Of a stretch of 37,864 bases of DNA, positions 16,790 to 23,351 are shown piece by piece. The position numbers and the translations under genes are program-made. The DNA lies in the NCBI GenBank assembly GCA_019119775.1, contig DWWL01000065.1, positions 1-37,864 on the forward strand. Reading direction: 5' to 3'. The DNA is from Candidatus Lachnoclostridium pullistercoris (GTDB taxonomy: Bacteria > Bacillota > Clostridia > Lachnospirales > Lachnospiraceae). Under the pieces are notes generated by a model. The model worked only from the letters and a program-made list of their open reading frames with translations, did not search any database and was not told the origin of the DNA. Each line of letters begins with the position of its first letter. Position 1 is the first letter of the stretch.

Positions 16790-17563
16790 TCATCGGAAAA
16801 ATTCATGGCCGTCATGGGAAAACAGATAGGTCAGGCTCCGGTCAAACCAGCCGGCAGCTCCTTTTCTGGACCGCCCCCGGTTCATGAAAAACAGCGCTCC
16901 CTGGGAATAATCCTCTCCCGCCAGAGCCCGGTCCACGCACTCAATTGTCTCCTCCGTCACATGGACGCGGTTGATGCTTCCGTTGGACACCGGCGAAAAC
17001 TGATTGGCCTGGTAGACCACTCCCCGGATCGTGTTGGGAAACTTCGCGCTCTTCACCCGGTTTAAAATCACGTTCGCCACCAGGATCTTTCCCTTCTCGT
17101 CGCAGACCCCGGCCTCCGCCTGGACAATGCGCAAAAGGGTATTGTAATCTTCCTCGGAACAGCCCATGGCCGCTCTGGCAGCCGCCTTTTCCTGTTCCTC
17201 CATCTCTCTCTTATTTTCTTCTGCCTGCTGTCTCAGCAGTTCCTCTTTCTCGATCTGCTTCTGCACCGCGTGCTGAATCAGACCTCCCGTCAGTTTGTTG
17301 CCCTCCCTCATGGCCTGTGCGTCTACCGTGCTCAGCTTCAGCCTGGTATCAATCACATAGCCCGGACCTGTTTGGCTTTCTTTTGTATGGTCGATCGTTC
17401 TGGCAGTCTCCTGGTCTGTAGCATCTGTATCTGCAGAAACCGTTTCTGCCATGGCGTTCATGGGCGCCCCTGCCCCTGCGCTTCCCGTCGTCAGCGCAAC
17501 GATGATTGTTACAGCAAGAGTTGCCGCAGCCGCCGCAAAACGATGTCGTTTTAAAGTCAGCAT
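16790..17563 (-). CDS. Secreted cell-wall hydrolase, SleB type (Hydrolase_2)
   Basis: 257 residues. The N-terminus is a signal peptide or anchor (basic MLTLKRHR, then alanine/valine-rich to about 35). A glutamine/glutamate-rich coiled region (about 100-135) leads into the C-terminal Hydrolase_2 domain, about 140-257. The catalytic glutamate is in RIVQAEAGVCDEKGK, and the fold motifs NVILNRVKS, YQANQFSPVSNG and ALFFMNRG are present. SleB-type lytic transglycosylases cleave spore cortex or vegetative peptidoglycan; a YPEB partner is not nearby, so a vegetative role is possible. Start: the ATG at 17563 is seven bases from AAGGAGG, whereas the ATG at 17569 is only one base away. Confidence 0.9.
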   Translation of the reverse strand: MLTLKRHRFAAAAATLAVTIIVALTTGSAGAGAPMNAMAETVSADTDATDQETARTIDHTKESQTGPGYVIDTRLKLSTVDAQAMREGNKLTGGLIQHAVQKQIEKEELLRQQAEENKREMEEQEKAAARAAMGCSEEDYNTLLRIVQAEAGVCDEKGKILVANVILNRVKSAKFPNTIRGVVYQANQFSPVSNGSINRVHVTEETIECVDRALAGEDYSQGALFFMNRGRSRKGAAGWFDRSLTYLFSHDGHEFFR

Positions 17564-17598
17564 ACACATTCCTCCTTTTGTTCGGGGTGACGCCCCAA

Positions 17599-17628
17599 AT
17601 TATATTGGAAGAATGTTACGAAAGTCAA
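17599..17628 (-). promoter_or_regulatory. Promoter of the SleB-like gene
   Basis: TTGACT (17623-17628) and TATAAT (17599-17604) on the minus strand, 18-nt spacer. The surrounding region up to 17844 is AT-rich and I see no gene in it. Confidence 0.75.
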
Positions 17629-17793
17629 TCGTTTTTTCACAATTTTGTCATATTCTTCTTCGTTTTTTTAATTGTTTTCCCTGTTTATGTGAAGAATATA
17701 TAAATTTTATCTTAATTTTTTCTCGTTTTTTAGGCTGTTTTTCTCCCGCATGTTTCTGGAAATATTACATTTTTGTTAAATAATTTAATAATT

Positions 17794-17824
17794 AAGGCAG
17801 AGCCGTTTTTGCCGGATCTGTCTT
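17794..17824 (-). terminator. Possible terminator of the YbaK gene
   Basis: An imperfect 12-bp stem (10 of 12 paired; AAGGCAGAGCCG at 17794-17805 with CGGATCTGTCTT at 17813-17824), followed on the minus strand by an AT-rich run rather than a pure T-tract. Confidence 0.35.
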
Positions 17825-17844
17825 ATGTAAACTATATCGCTCTC

Positions 17845-18330
17845 TTATGACTCCCGGATCAGAGGCACAAATGCCGCCTCCACATACTGGGCCAGGGCCT
17901 CCGGATCCACCAGAATCTGCTTTCCCCTCATGCCGGCGCTGACGGCGATCCGGTCAAAAAGCACAGCTGTCTCTTCTATAAAAGTGGGGAATTTTTTCTT
18001 CATTCCCACGGGAGAACAGCCGCCGCGGATATAGCCGGTCACTCCTAACAGCTCTTTCATGGGGAGCATCTCCACCTTCTTGTCTCCGGCCGCTTTTGCC
18101 GCCTTTTTCAGATCCAGCTCCTCATCCACCGGAATGCAGCAGACCAGATATCCGGTCCTCTCCCCCTTTAACACCAGGGTCTTAAACACGCTGTCGTGGT
18201 CCTCCCCCATCACATCCGCCGCGTGGGAACCGGACAGATCTTTTTCATCCACCTCGTACTCTCTGGCCTCATAGGGGATCCCCGCCTGATCCAGCAGCCG
18301 CATCACATTCGTCTTCTCCACAGTGCTCAT
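17845..18330 (-). CDS. ybaK: Cys-tRNA(Pro) deacylase, YbaK/EbsC family
   Basis: 161 residues, the normal length. The YbaK fold is visible in HDSVFKTLVLKGERTGYLVCCIPVDEELDLKK, given here in parts: FKTLVLKG contains the conserved lysine, and CCIPVDEELDL the next strand. GYIRGGCSPVGMKK is the conserved GG-SP-G loop. The enzyme removes cysteine misloaded on tRNA-Pro by prolyl-tRNA synthetase. The ATG at 18330 has GGAGG seven bases upstream and overlaps the stop of the preceding HAD gene as ATGA. Confidence 0.93.
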   Translation of the reverse strand: MSTVEKTNVMRLLDQAGIPYEAREYEVDEKDLSGSHAADVMGEDHDSVFKTLVLKGERTGYLVCCIPVDEELDLKKAAKAAGDKKVEMLPMKELLGVTGYIRGGCSPVGMKKKFPTFIEETAVLFDRIAVSAGMRGKQILVDPEALAQYVEAAFVPLIRES

Positions 18331-19139
18331 TTCAGCGCCTCCCAAAACTCTTCCAGCAGTCCGTCTCCATACTCTCCACGGTACGTCCCCGCCAGAAATC
18401 TCTCAAATCCCTCCGTCCTCAGACGGGCCCAGCTCTCCTCCTCACGGCCGGCCACGATGGGGAAAAACAGAGCGCCGTTTTTCTCCGCCGCCGCCTTGTC
18501 TCCGGGGGCGTCCCCCAGCATCAGCACATGGCTGCTGTCATAGCCCTCCGCCATCAGTCTTGAGATGCAGCGGACCTTGGAGCCGGAATCCTGAGCCATG
18601 ATCTCCTTCACAAACGCGATCAGACCGTGGCGGTTCCACTCCGACTCCACCGACTCCCGGTTGGCGGAGGAGACCACGGCCAGGTCCGCCTGACGGCTCA
18701 TCTCCTCAAGCGCCTCCCTGACCCCGGGAAAGGGGCGGCTGGGCGGAAGGGCGGCGATCGTCCGGTTGCTGGTGATCGACCAGTCCAGCACCTTTTTTAA
18801 CAGGGGGCTGTCCGTCTCCCCGATCTGGTGCTCCAGACTCTCATTGGAAAATGTGTCCGTCTGGGAAAGCCAGGCGGACAGATCCGTCAGATCCTCCTGC
18901 AGAAATCCGCGGGCCGCACACTCAGCAAGGGCCAGTTCCAGCCCTTTAAAGCGGTTGATCCCCCGGCCGGAAGAGTAGAGGCTGATCCGGTTCCACACCT
19001 CCTCCGCCTCTTTTCTGTGCTCCTCCATCTTCCATTTCTCCGCCATCAGCGGGGCAAAGCACAATTTATGTTTTGCGTCCATGGTATCCAGGGCACAGCC
19101 GTCAGAATCCACGCACACCAAAAATTTCTTTCGTTCCAT
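18327..19139 (-). CDS. HAD-superfamily hydrolase
   Basis: 270 residues. HAD motif I is FLVCVDSDGCALDTMD: the second aspartate pair is DSDG in place of DxDG/T. Motif II is the serine in LAVVSSANRESV; motif III is a lysine near EIMAQDSGSKVRC; motif IV is LMLGDAPGDKAAA. The cap region is unusually long for a phosphoglycolate phosphatase type (about 20-140). The substrate is unknown. The ATG at 19139 has GGGAG eight bases upstream. It is coupled by a four-base overlap to ybaK. Confidence 0.85.
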   Translation of the reverse strand: MERKKFLVCVDSDGCALDTMDAKHKLCFAPLMAEKWKMEEHRKEAEEVWNRISLYSSGRGINRFKGLELALAECAARGFLQEDLTDLSAWLSQTDTFSNESLEHQIGETDSPLLKKVLDWSITSNRTIAALPPSRPFPGVREALEEMSRQADLAVVSSANRESVESEWNRHGLIAFVKEIMAQDSGSKVRCISRLMAEGYDSSHVLMLGDAPGDKAAAEKNGALFFPIVAGREEESWARLRTEGFERFLAGTYRGEYGDGLLEEFWEALK

Positions 19140-19211
19140 TCTCGTTTCTCCCATCTGTCAAATTCATCTGTCCCGGAAATCGTCTGTTTCCGTCCAATTT
19201 TTTGCAGCAGT

Positions 19212-20474
19212 TCAGACGGGCATCTTCCTGCCCGGCTTTTCCTCCGGCTCCCCGTCCCGGACAATGCGCACCTTCTCCACCCGCTTGTCGTCCATCTCCA
19301 GAACGGTGATCTCCAGATCCTCAAAGCGGAACTGCTCGCCAGCCGACGGGATCTTTTCCGCGATCTCCATCACCCAGCCGCTGACGGTCAGCACGTCAAA
19401 CTCCCGCTCTTTTCCCAGGCGTTCAAACAGCTTCTCCACGTTGGCGCTGCCCATGACCACATACTCCCGGTCAGAGATCTGCTCCACCTCGTGGACCACC
19501 GTGTCGTGCTCATCCCAGATCTCTCCCACCAGCTCTTCCAGAATATCCTCCAGCGTCACGATCCCGGCCGTTCCGCCGAACTCATCCAGCACCACCGCAA
19601 TGTGCATTTTTTTCTGCTGCAGTTCTTTTAACAGCTGGCCGATCTTTTTGCCCATGGCGATAAAAAGAGCCGGGCGGATGATCTCATCCAGCTTATTCTC
19701 CGTGTGGTAAATGCGGTTGTAGAAATCCTTCTGATATATGATGCCCACAATATTGTCAATATCGTCCCGGTAAACCGGAAGGCGGGAAAATCCGGTCTCC
19801 GTAAACATCTCGGCGATCTCCTGGCCGGAGGCGTCCGCGGACACGGCAGCCACGTCGATCCTGGGCGTCAGAATGTCCTCCGCCGTCAGATCGGAAAATT
19901 CTATGGCGCTGCGGATCAGGCTTCCCTCCTGCTCGTCGATGCCGCCTTCCTGTCTTGCCTCCTCCACCATGATCAGAAGCTCTTCCTCCGTGATCCCGCT
20001 CTCCTCCGTGAACTTGAAAATAACGGAAAGCAGCTTCTTCCACTGGGCAAACAGAAAATTGGCCGGGCTTAAGATCACCAGAAGGACTCTGAGGATAGGG
20101 GCGGAAAACATGGCGAACGCCTCCGGCATCTCTTTGGAAATGCTCTTCGGGGAAACCTCGCCGAACACCAGCACCACAATGGTCATCACCAGAGTGGACA
20201 GGCTGGATCCCCGCTCCTCGCCCAGAAACCGCACAAAGATCACCGTCGCCAGAGAGGTGCTGGTGATGTTTACAATGTTGTTTCCGATCAGGATCGTGGA
20301 CAGAAGGCTGTCATAGTTCTCCGACATGCGGAGCACCAGAGCCGCCCTCTTGTTCCCCTTGTCCGCCAGATTCTTCATCCGGACCCGGTTCAGGGATGAA
20401 AATGCCGTCTCCGTCGCCGAAAAATACGCCGACATGACGATACAGCAGATAATAATGATCAGGGATATGTCCAT
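19212..20474 (-). CDS. CNNM/CorC (HlyC) family membrane protein with CBS domains
   Basis: 420 residues. The N-terminal DUF21/CNNM domain has four membrane segments, beginning MDISLIIIICCIVMSAYFSATE with the AYFSATETAFSSLNRVRMK signature. A CBS pair follows (ILTPRIDVAAVSADASGQEI and the MHIAVVLDEFGGTAGIVTLEDI region), then the CorC/HlyC C-terminal domain (about 330-410). The family includes Mg2+/Co2+ export-related proteins; the old name hemolysin is misleading. The start ATG at 20474 was preferred because the longer frame to 20687 runs through a terminator hairpin and a repeat. AAGGAGAG lies upstream at slightly long spacing. Confidence 0.92.
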   Translation of the reverse strand: MDISLIIIICCIVMSAYFSATETAFSSLNRVRMKNLADKGNKRAALVLRMSENYDSLLSTILIGNNIVNITSTSLATVIFVRFLGEERGSSLSTLVMTIVVLVFGEVSPKSISKEMPEAFAMFSAPILRVLLVILSPANFLFAQWKKLLSVIFKFTEESGITEEELLIMVEEARQEGGIDEQEGSLIRSAIEFSDLTAEDILTPRIDVAAVSADASGQEIAEMFTETGFSRLPVYRDDIDNIVGIIYQKDFYNRIYHTENKLDEIIRPALFIAMGKKIGQLLKELQQKKMHIAVVLDEFGGTAGIVTLEDILEELVGEIWDEHDTVVHEVEQISDREYVVMGSANVEKLFERLGKEREFDVLTVSGWVMEIAEKIPSAGEQFRFEDLEITVLEMDDKRVEKVRIVRDGEPEEKPGRKMPV

Positions 20475-20538
20475 AACTATAATCTCTCTCCTTTGTTTTT
20501 GCAGAATGCGGATTTCTCTGGCGGTGCGTCTTATAAGC

Positions 20539-20610
20539 GTCTGTCCCGCAGCCGGAAAATGGCTGTCCGTGCAGATGCAGCGGCCGCCTGCCGGGCTTAA
20601 AGCGCAAAAA
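20539..20610. repeat. Short dispersed repeat next to a terminator (copy B)
   Basis: GTCTGTCCCGCAGCCGG at 20539-20555 and GCCGGGCTTAAAGCGC ending near 20605 match the two halves of copy A at 16629-16661, with an extra 47 bases between. A 12-nt inserted GC-rich section (GCGGCCGC) is self-complementary. It abuts the terminator at 20606-20653. Confidence 0.5.
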
Positions 20611-20653
20611 GACATAGCCTGCGCCTGTTTTTTAAGCCTGCGCAGGTTATGTC
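20606..20653 (-). terminator. Terminator of the SARP-like regulator gene
   Basis: A 14-bp stem, GACATAGCCTGCGC (20611-20624) with GCGCAGGTTATGTC (20640-20653), containing one mismatch that is a G-U pair in one direction. Runs of five A/T flank both sides, so it could stop transcription in both directions. It lies about 110 bases after the stop of the regulator gene. Confidence 0.85.
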
Positions 20654-20760
20654 TTTTTATTCCGGTCCTTGTGACTGCCGGCATCATCCATTTATCATCC
20701 AGTCTCCTCGCCAGAGCAATTGCCCTTATGAAGGAATTATATGGAAATCCGGGCCAATTG

Positions 20761-21966
20761 TCAACCGCCTTTCATCCATTCCGACACCTTCACAATCTCA
20801 AAGCGGAGCGTCGCCCTGCCCTCGTTCTGATCCCGGAAGCCGGAGCGGATCCTCTCCTTAACCCGTTCCAGATCCCGTTTCTCCACATGGTTCAGCAAAA
20901 CCAGCAGGCATCCCGGGCGGTAAACGGTGTAGGCATCCCCTCTTCTCAGCTTTTCCCTCATGATCTGGCTCAGGCTCTCCGTCAGCTCCTGCAGCTCTTT
21001 CTCGTCCTGAACCTCCCGGCCATTTCTGCTCACAGCCGTACAGATCATCAGATGGGCCCCGATATCCCGGCGCTCCGACACTCTGGCGCACATGTGGAAG
21101 CAGTCCAGAAATCCAGGATAATTGCAGTAGTAGGCACCTTTCCTGCTGCCTGTCTCCTTCAATTCCTCCTTGACGTCCTGCCGCTCCTTCTCCATCATCT
21201 GGATCCGGCTGCCCATTTTCCGAAACCGCTCCAGACGGCGCTTGGACGGCTCCTGGCTCTCCTTGCCGAAAAAGAGCTGGGCCGCGTCGCTGTAGGCTTT
21301 TTTCGCCTCCCGGTACTGCTTTAAGGACAGAAGGCTCTCGATCAGCAGCTCGCTCCACTCCTCCATCGGGCAGACGCGGAGCGCCGTCCTGCACTGGGCC
21401 GCCACCTTTTCCAGATCTCCCCGCTTCTTCCAGAGGCGGCAGATCTCCTTCACACAGGCCACGTACATCTCCTGATAGCGGCCGCGCATGGATTCCACCC
21501 AGGAATCTCCCGACATGGCCGGAAGGAATTCTCCCCCGTAATATCCGGCGGCCTTCTCCAGAAGCCCCAGACGCACCTCCGCATCATCCGCCGCGGCCGC
21601 CCGGTTATATGCCTCCTCAAATAAAACGGCATCTACATTGATGGTCAGCTCCGAATCATTCAGAATATAATTTCCTTTTTTATACTGGATCGCCCCCGGC
21701 CCCGCCGCTCCGCTCTCCTCCAGCTGGCGGCGCAGACGGGACAGGGACACCCGCAGTGCGTTTCCCGTGTTGTCCGTCCGCACGTCATACAGATAGTCCT
21801 GCAGCCTGCCGCGGCTGATTCCGCGCTTTCCGGCCCACGCCAGAATCAGAAACAGCTGCAGGATTTTTCCGTTTCCGGACAGATCCCTCTCCACCTCTTC
21901 CCCGTTATACCTCATCATCAGATTTCCCAGCATACGGATACACAGTACACCCAAAAATCCCCACAT
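20761..21966 (-). CDS. SARP-like transcriptional regulator with degenerate GGDEF-like tail
   Basis: 401 residues. N-terminal winged helix (about 10-105): RMLGNLMMRYNGEEV, then KRGISRGRLQDYLYD and NALRVSLSRLRRQL. The BTAD helical-repeat domain follows (about 112-250; INVDAVLFEEAYNRA, YYGGEFLP, AKKAYSDAAQLFF). After a charged helix (250-272), residues 275-400 have the layout of a GGDEF domain: GDAYTVYRPGCLLVLL stands where DVVARYGGDEF normally is, so catalytic residues are gone. BTAD regulators bind DNA directly. The start is uncertain: ATG 21966 lacks good spacing to AGAAGG, while TTG 21954 has about 11 nt. The only promoter facing it lies in the invertible segment. Confidence 0.8.
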   Translation of the reverse strand: MWGFLGVLCIRMLGNLMMRYNGEEVERDLSGNGKILQLFLILAWAGKRGISRGRLQDYLYDVRTDNTGNALRVSLSRLRRQLEESGAAGPGAIQYKKGNYILNDSELTINVDAVLFEEAYNRAAAADDAEVRLGLLEKAAGYYGGEFLPAMSGDSWVESMRGRYQEMYVACVKEICRLWKKRGDLEKVAAQCRTALRVCPMEEWSELLIESLLSLKQYREAKKAYSDAAQLFFGKESQEPSKRRLERFRKMGSRIQMMEKERQDVKEELKETGSRKGAYYCNYPGFLDCFHMCARVSERRDIGAHLMICTAVSRNGREVQDEKELQELTESLSQIMREKLRRGDAYTVYRPGCLLVLLNHVEKRDLERVKERIRSGFRDQNEGRATLRFEIVKVSEWMKGG

Positions 21967-21997
21967 CCTTCTGCAGAATTTTTCCAGGGACCTACTT

Positions 21998-22025
21998 TAC
22001 AACGGAATATCTCTTTCGTTGTAAA
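21998..22025 (+). repeat. Inverted repeat, left recombination site of the invertible segment
   Basis: Left arm TACAACGGAA, spacer TATCTC, right arm TTTCGTTGTA then AA. The two arms are near-perfect inverted copies (9 of 10). It matches the right copy (22217-22244, opposite strand) at 27 of 28 positions. It lies in the leader of the regulator gene. Confidence 0.9.
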
Positions 22026-22046
22026 ACGGATCCCCGTTTTTCGTTT

Positions 22047-22052
22047 ATTATA
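22047..22052 (-). promoter_or_regulatory. -10 box of the promoter facing the regulator
   Basis: TATAAT in the context AGTATAATAAAC on the minus strand, about 80 bases before the regulator's start codon. The -35 at 17 nt (TGGTAA) is weak, so an activator may be needed. It sits between the left repeat and the terminator, so it is the only transcription start feeding the regulator in this orientation. Confidence 0.6.
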
Positions 22053-22116
22053 CTATAAAATATCAGATATTACCATAAAACAGGCAAAAATATACGCCTG
22101 TTTCGGTTTAATTCAG

Positions 22117-22155
22117 AAAACAAAAGCTGACAGTCTCATTGCCAGCTTCTTTTTC
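22117..22155. terminator. Bidirectional terminator inside the invertible segment
   Basis: A 9-bp stem with 7-nt loop (arms 22124-22132 and 22140-22148; AAGCTG/CAGCTT outer pairs). TTGTTTT follows on the minus strand and CTTTTT on the plus strand. It ends the recombinase transcript about 70 bases after its stop codon and would still do so after inversion. Confidence 0.75.
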
Positions 22156-22216
22156 GTGCCTGAAAAAGGAAAATCATTATGTACACCTGCCGAACGACCT
22201 CTGTTTTTCTCCTCCA

Positions 22217-22244
22217 TTTACAACGAAAGAGATATTCTGTTGTA
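22217..22244 (-). repeat. Inverted repeat, right recombination site inside the recombinase 3' end
   Basis: On the minus strand: left arm TACAACAGAA, spacer TATCTC, right arm TTTCGTTGTA then AA. One base differs from the left site, in the outer arm. It encodes the last eight residues and stop codon of the recombinase. Confidence 0.9.
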
Positions 22245-23126
22245 CTGCTCCACCACCAGCCCCAGCTGCTCCAGCTGGCGGATGTGATTTTCACCGCTTT
22301 CTATGGTGTAGACGCGGGTGGTGTTGATATCGCTGTGGCCCAGAATATCGGCGAGCCGGAGCAGATCCTTTTCCTGGCTGTAGTACATCCTGGCAAACAG
22401 GTGGCGCAGATTGTGGGGAAATATTTTTTCCTGGTCCACACGGGCCTTCTCGCTCAGTTTTTTCATGTCCCGCCACACATTGCTCCGGTCCAGAGGCTTT
22501 CCCCGCCGGGTGACAAAAACGGGGCCGGCGCAAATCTGCATTTTCTGGGCATAAAAATTCAAAAGCTGGCAGAGCTCCGTCGGAAGAAAGACGGTGCGGA
22601 TCTTTCCCTTGCACTCGATCTTCGCCGCCCTGGCGCGCACCGCCTCCACTGTGATCCCGGACAGCTCGGAAATCCGGATGCCGGTGGAGCAGATTGTCTG
22701 CAGAACCAGGGCCAGCCGCTCATCTCCCTCATTTCTGGCTGCCCTTACCAGGCGGATATATTCATTTCTGGTCAGCTCCCGCCTGGCCTGGCAGAATGTC
22801 TGACGTCCCACTTTCAGAAAGCGGACCTGAAGATCCTCCCACCCGCAGAAACGGAACAGTCCATTGAGAGCCGCCAGAGCGCCGTTTACCGTGCCTGGAG
22901 AAAACCTTTCCTTAAGTTCCTCCTTCCAGCAGAGCACCCGCTGCTTTGTCACCTGCTCTCCGCCCAGGAAGCTCTGAAACAGATTCAGATAATATCCATA
23001 TTTCTGCACGGTTCTCGTGCTCTTTTCGCTTTCCTTCAGCCATGCCTTGTAATTTTCCAGCAGGCTGTCCGACAGGATCCGGTCATTTTCTCTCACTTTC
23101 GTAAAGTCCTCCTTGTTAAACGTCAT
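22218..23126 (-). CDS. Tyrosine recombinase, probable invertase of the adjacent switch
   Basis: 302 residues. N-terminal SAM-like DNA-binding domain (about 18-110: NYKAWLKESEKSTRTVQKYG, then the ALAALNGLFRFCGW helix). The catalytic domain has the whole active set: R151 (TGIRISEL), K174/K175 region (ECKGKIRT), H238-R241 (PHNLRH), H264 (LGHSDINTT) and nucleophile Y273 (RVYTIES). No phage or conjugation genes surround it, and the protein ends inside one of two inverted repeats. The ATG at 23126 lacks a ribosome binding site; a GTG at 23096 has AAGGAGG eleven bases upstream, and TATAAT boxes lie at 23125-23130 and 23154-23159, so a start at the GTG (292 residues) is possible. Confidence 0.9.
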   Translation of the reverse strand: MTFNKEDFTKVRENDRILSDSLLENYKAWLKESEKSTRTVQKYGYYLNLFQSFLGGEQVTKQRVLCWKEELKERFSPGTVNGALAALNGLFRFCGWEDLQVRFLKVGRQTFCQARRELTRNEYIRLVRAARNEGDERLALVLQTICSTGIRISELSGITVEAVRARAAKIECKGKIRTVFLPTELCQLLNFYAQKMQICAGPVFVTRRGKPLDRSNVWRDMKKLSEKARVDQEKIFPHNLRHLFARMYYSQEKDLLRLADILGHSDINTTRVYTIESGENHIRQLEQLGLVVEQYNRISLSL

Positions 23127-23261
23127 TATAAACAGTATTGTCCATATGTTCTCATTATAGACATTCTTCAGACAGCGGAAAATGAGCATTCCGGCGGTGT
23201 CTTTATAAAATTGGAACTGTTCCGGCAGTCTTCCCCCTGGTGAATAACACCTGTATACGCA

Positions 23262-23298
23262 GATACTCCCCGCGCAGGAGAAATGCACGGGGAGTATC
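23262..23298. repeat. Perfect 11-bp hairpin downstream of the flavoprotein gene
   Basis: GATACTCCCCG (23262-23272) and CGGGGAGTATC (23288-23298), 15-nt loop. A second, less perfect GC-rich hairpin lies at about 23300-23335. On the minus strand neither has a U-tract, so this may be an RNA-processing or rho-independent-like structure for the flavoprotein transcript rather than a clear terminator. Confidence 0.55.
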
Positions 23299-23351
23299 CT
23301 CTCCGCAGAGCGCCGCTTTTTCCGCGCGCTCCGCCTCTTTTTTAATTTTGA

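Larger units (their letters stand above)
22026..22216. other. Invertible promoter segment (about 191 bp between inverted repeats)
   Basis: AT-rich non-coding DNA bounded by 28-bp inverted repeats. It holds, from left: a minus-strand TATAAT (22047-22052) pointing at the regulator, a hairpin AAACAGGC/GCCTGTTT (22078-22103), a bidirectional terminator (22117-22155) and about 60 bases with no obvious signal. Inversion between the repeats would turn the promoter away from the regulator. I infer phase-variable control; the flip itself is not visible in one sequence. Confidence 0.75.

Noticed and set aside
22218..23126. Recombinase as the integrase of a prophage or integrative element
   Set aside because: No phage, conjugation or cargo genes surround it, both neighbours look chromosomal, and the two matching sites are inverted and 190 bp apart, which predicts inversion rather than excision.
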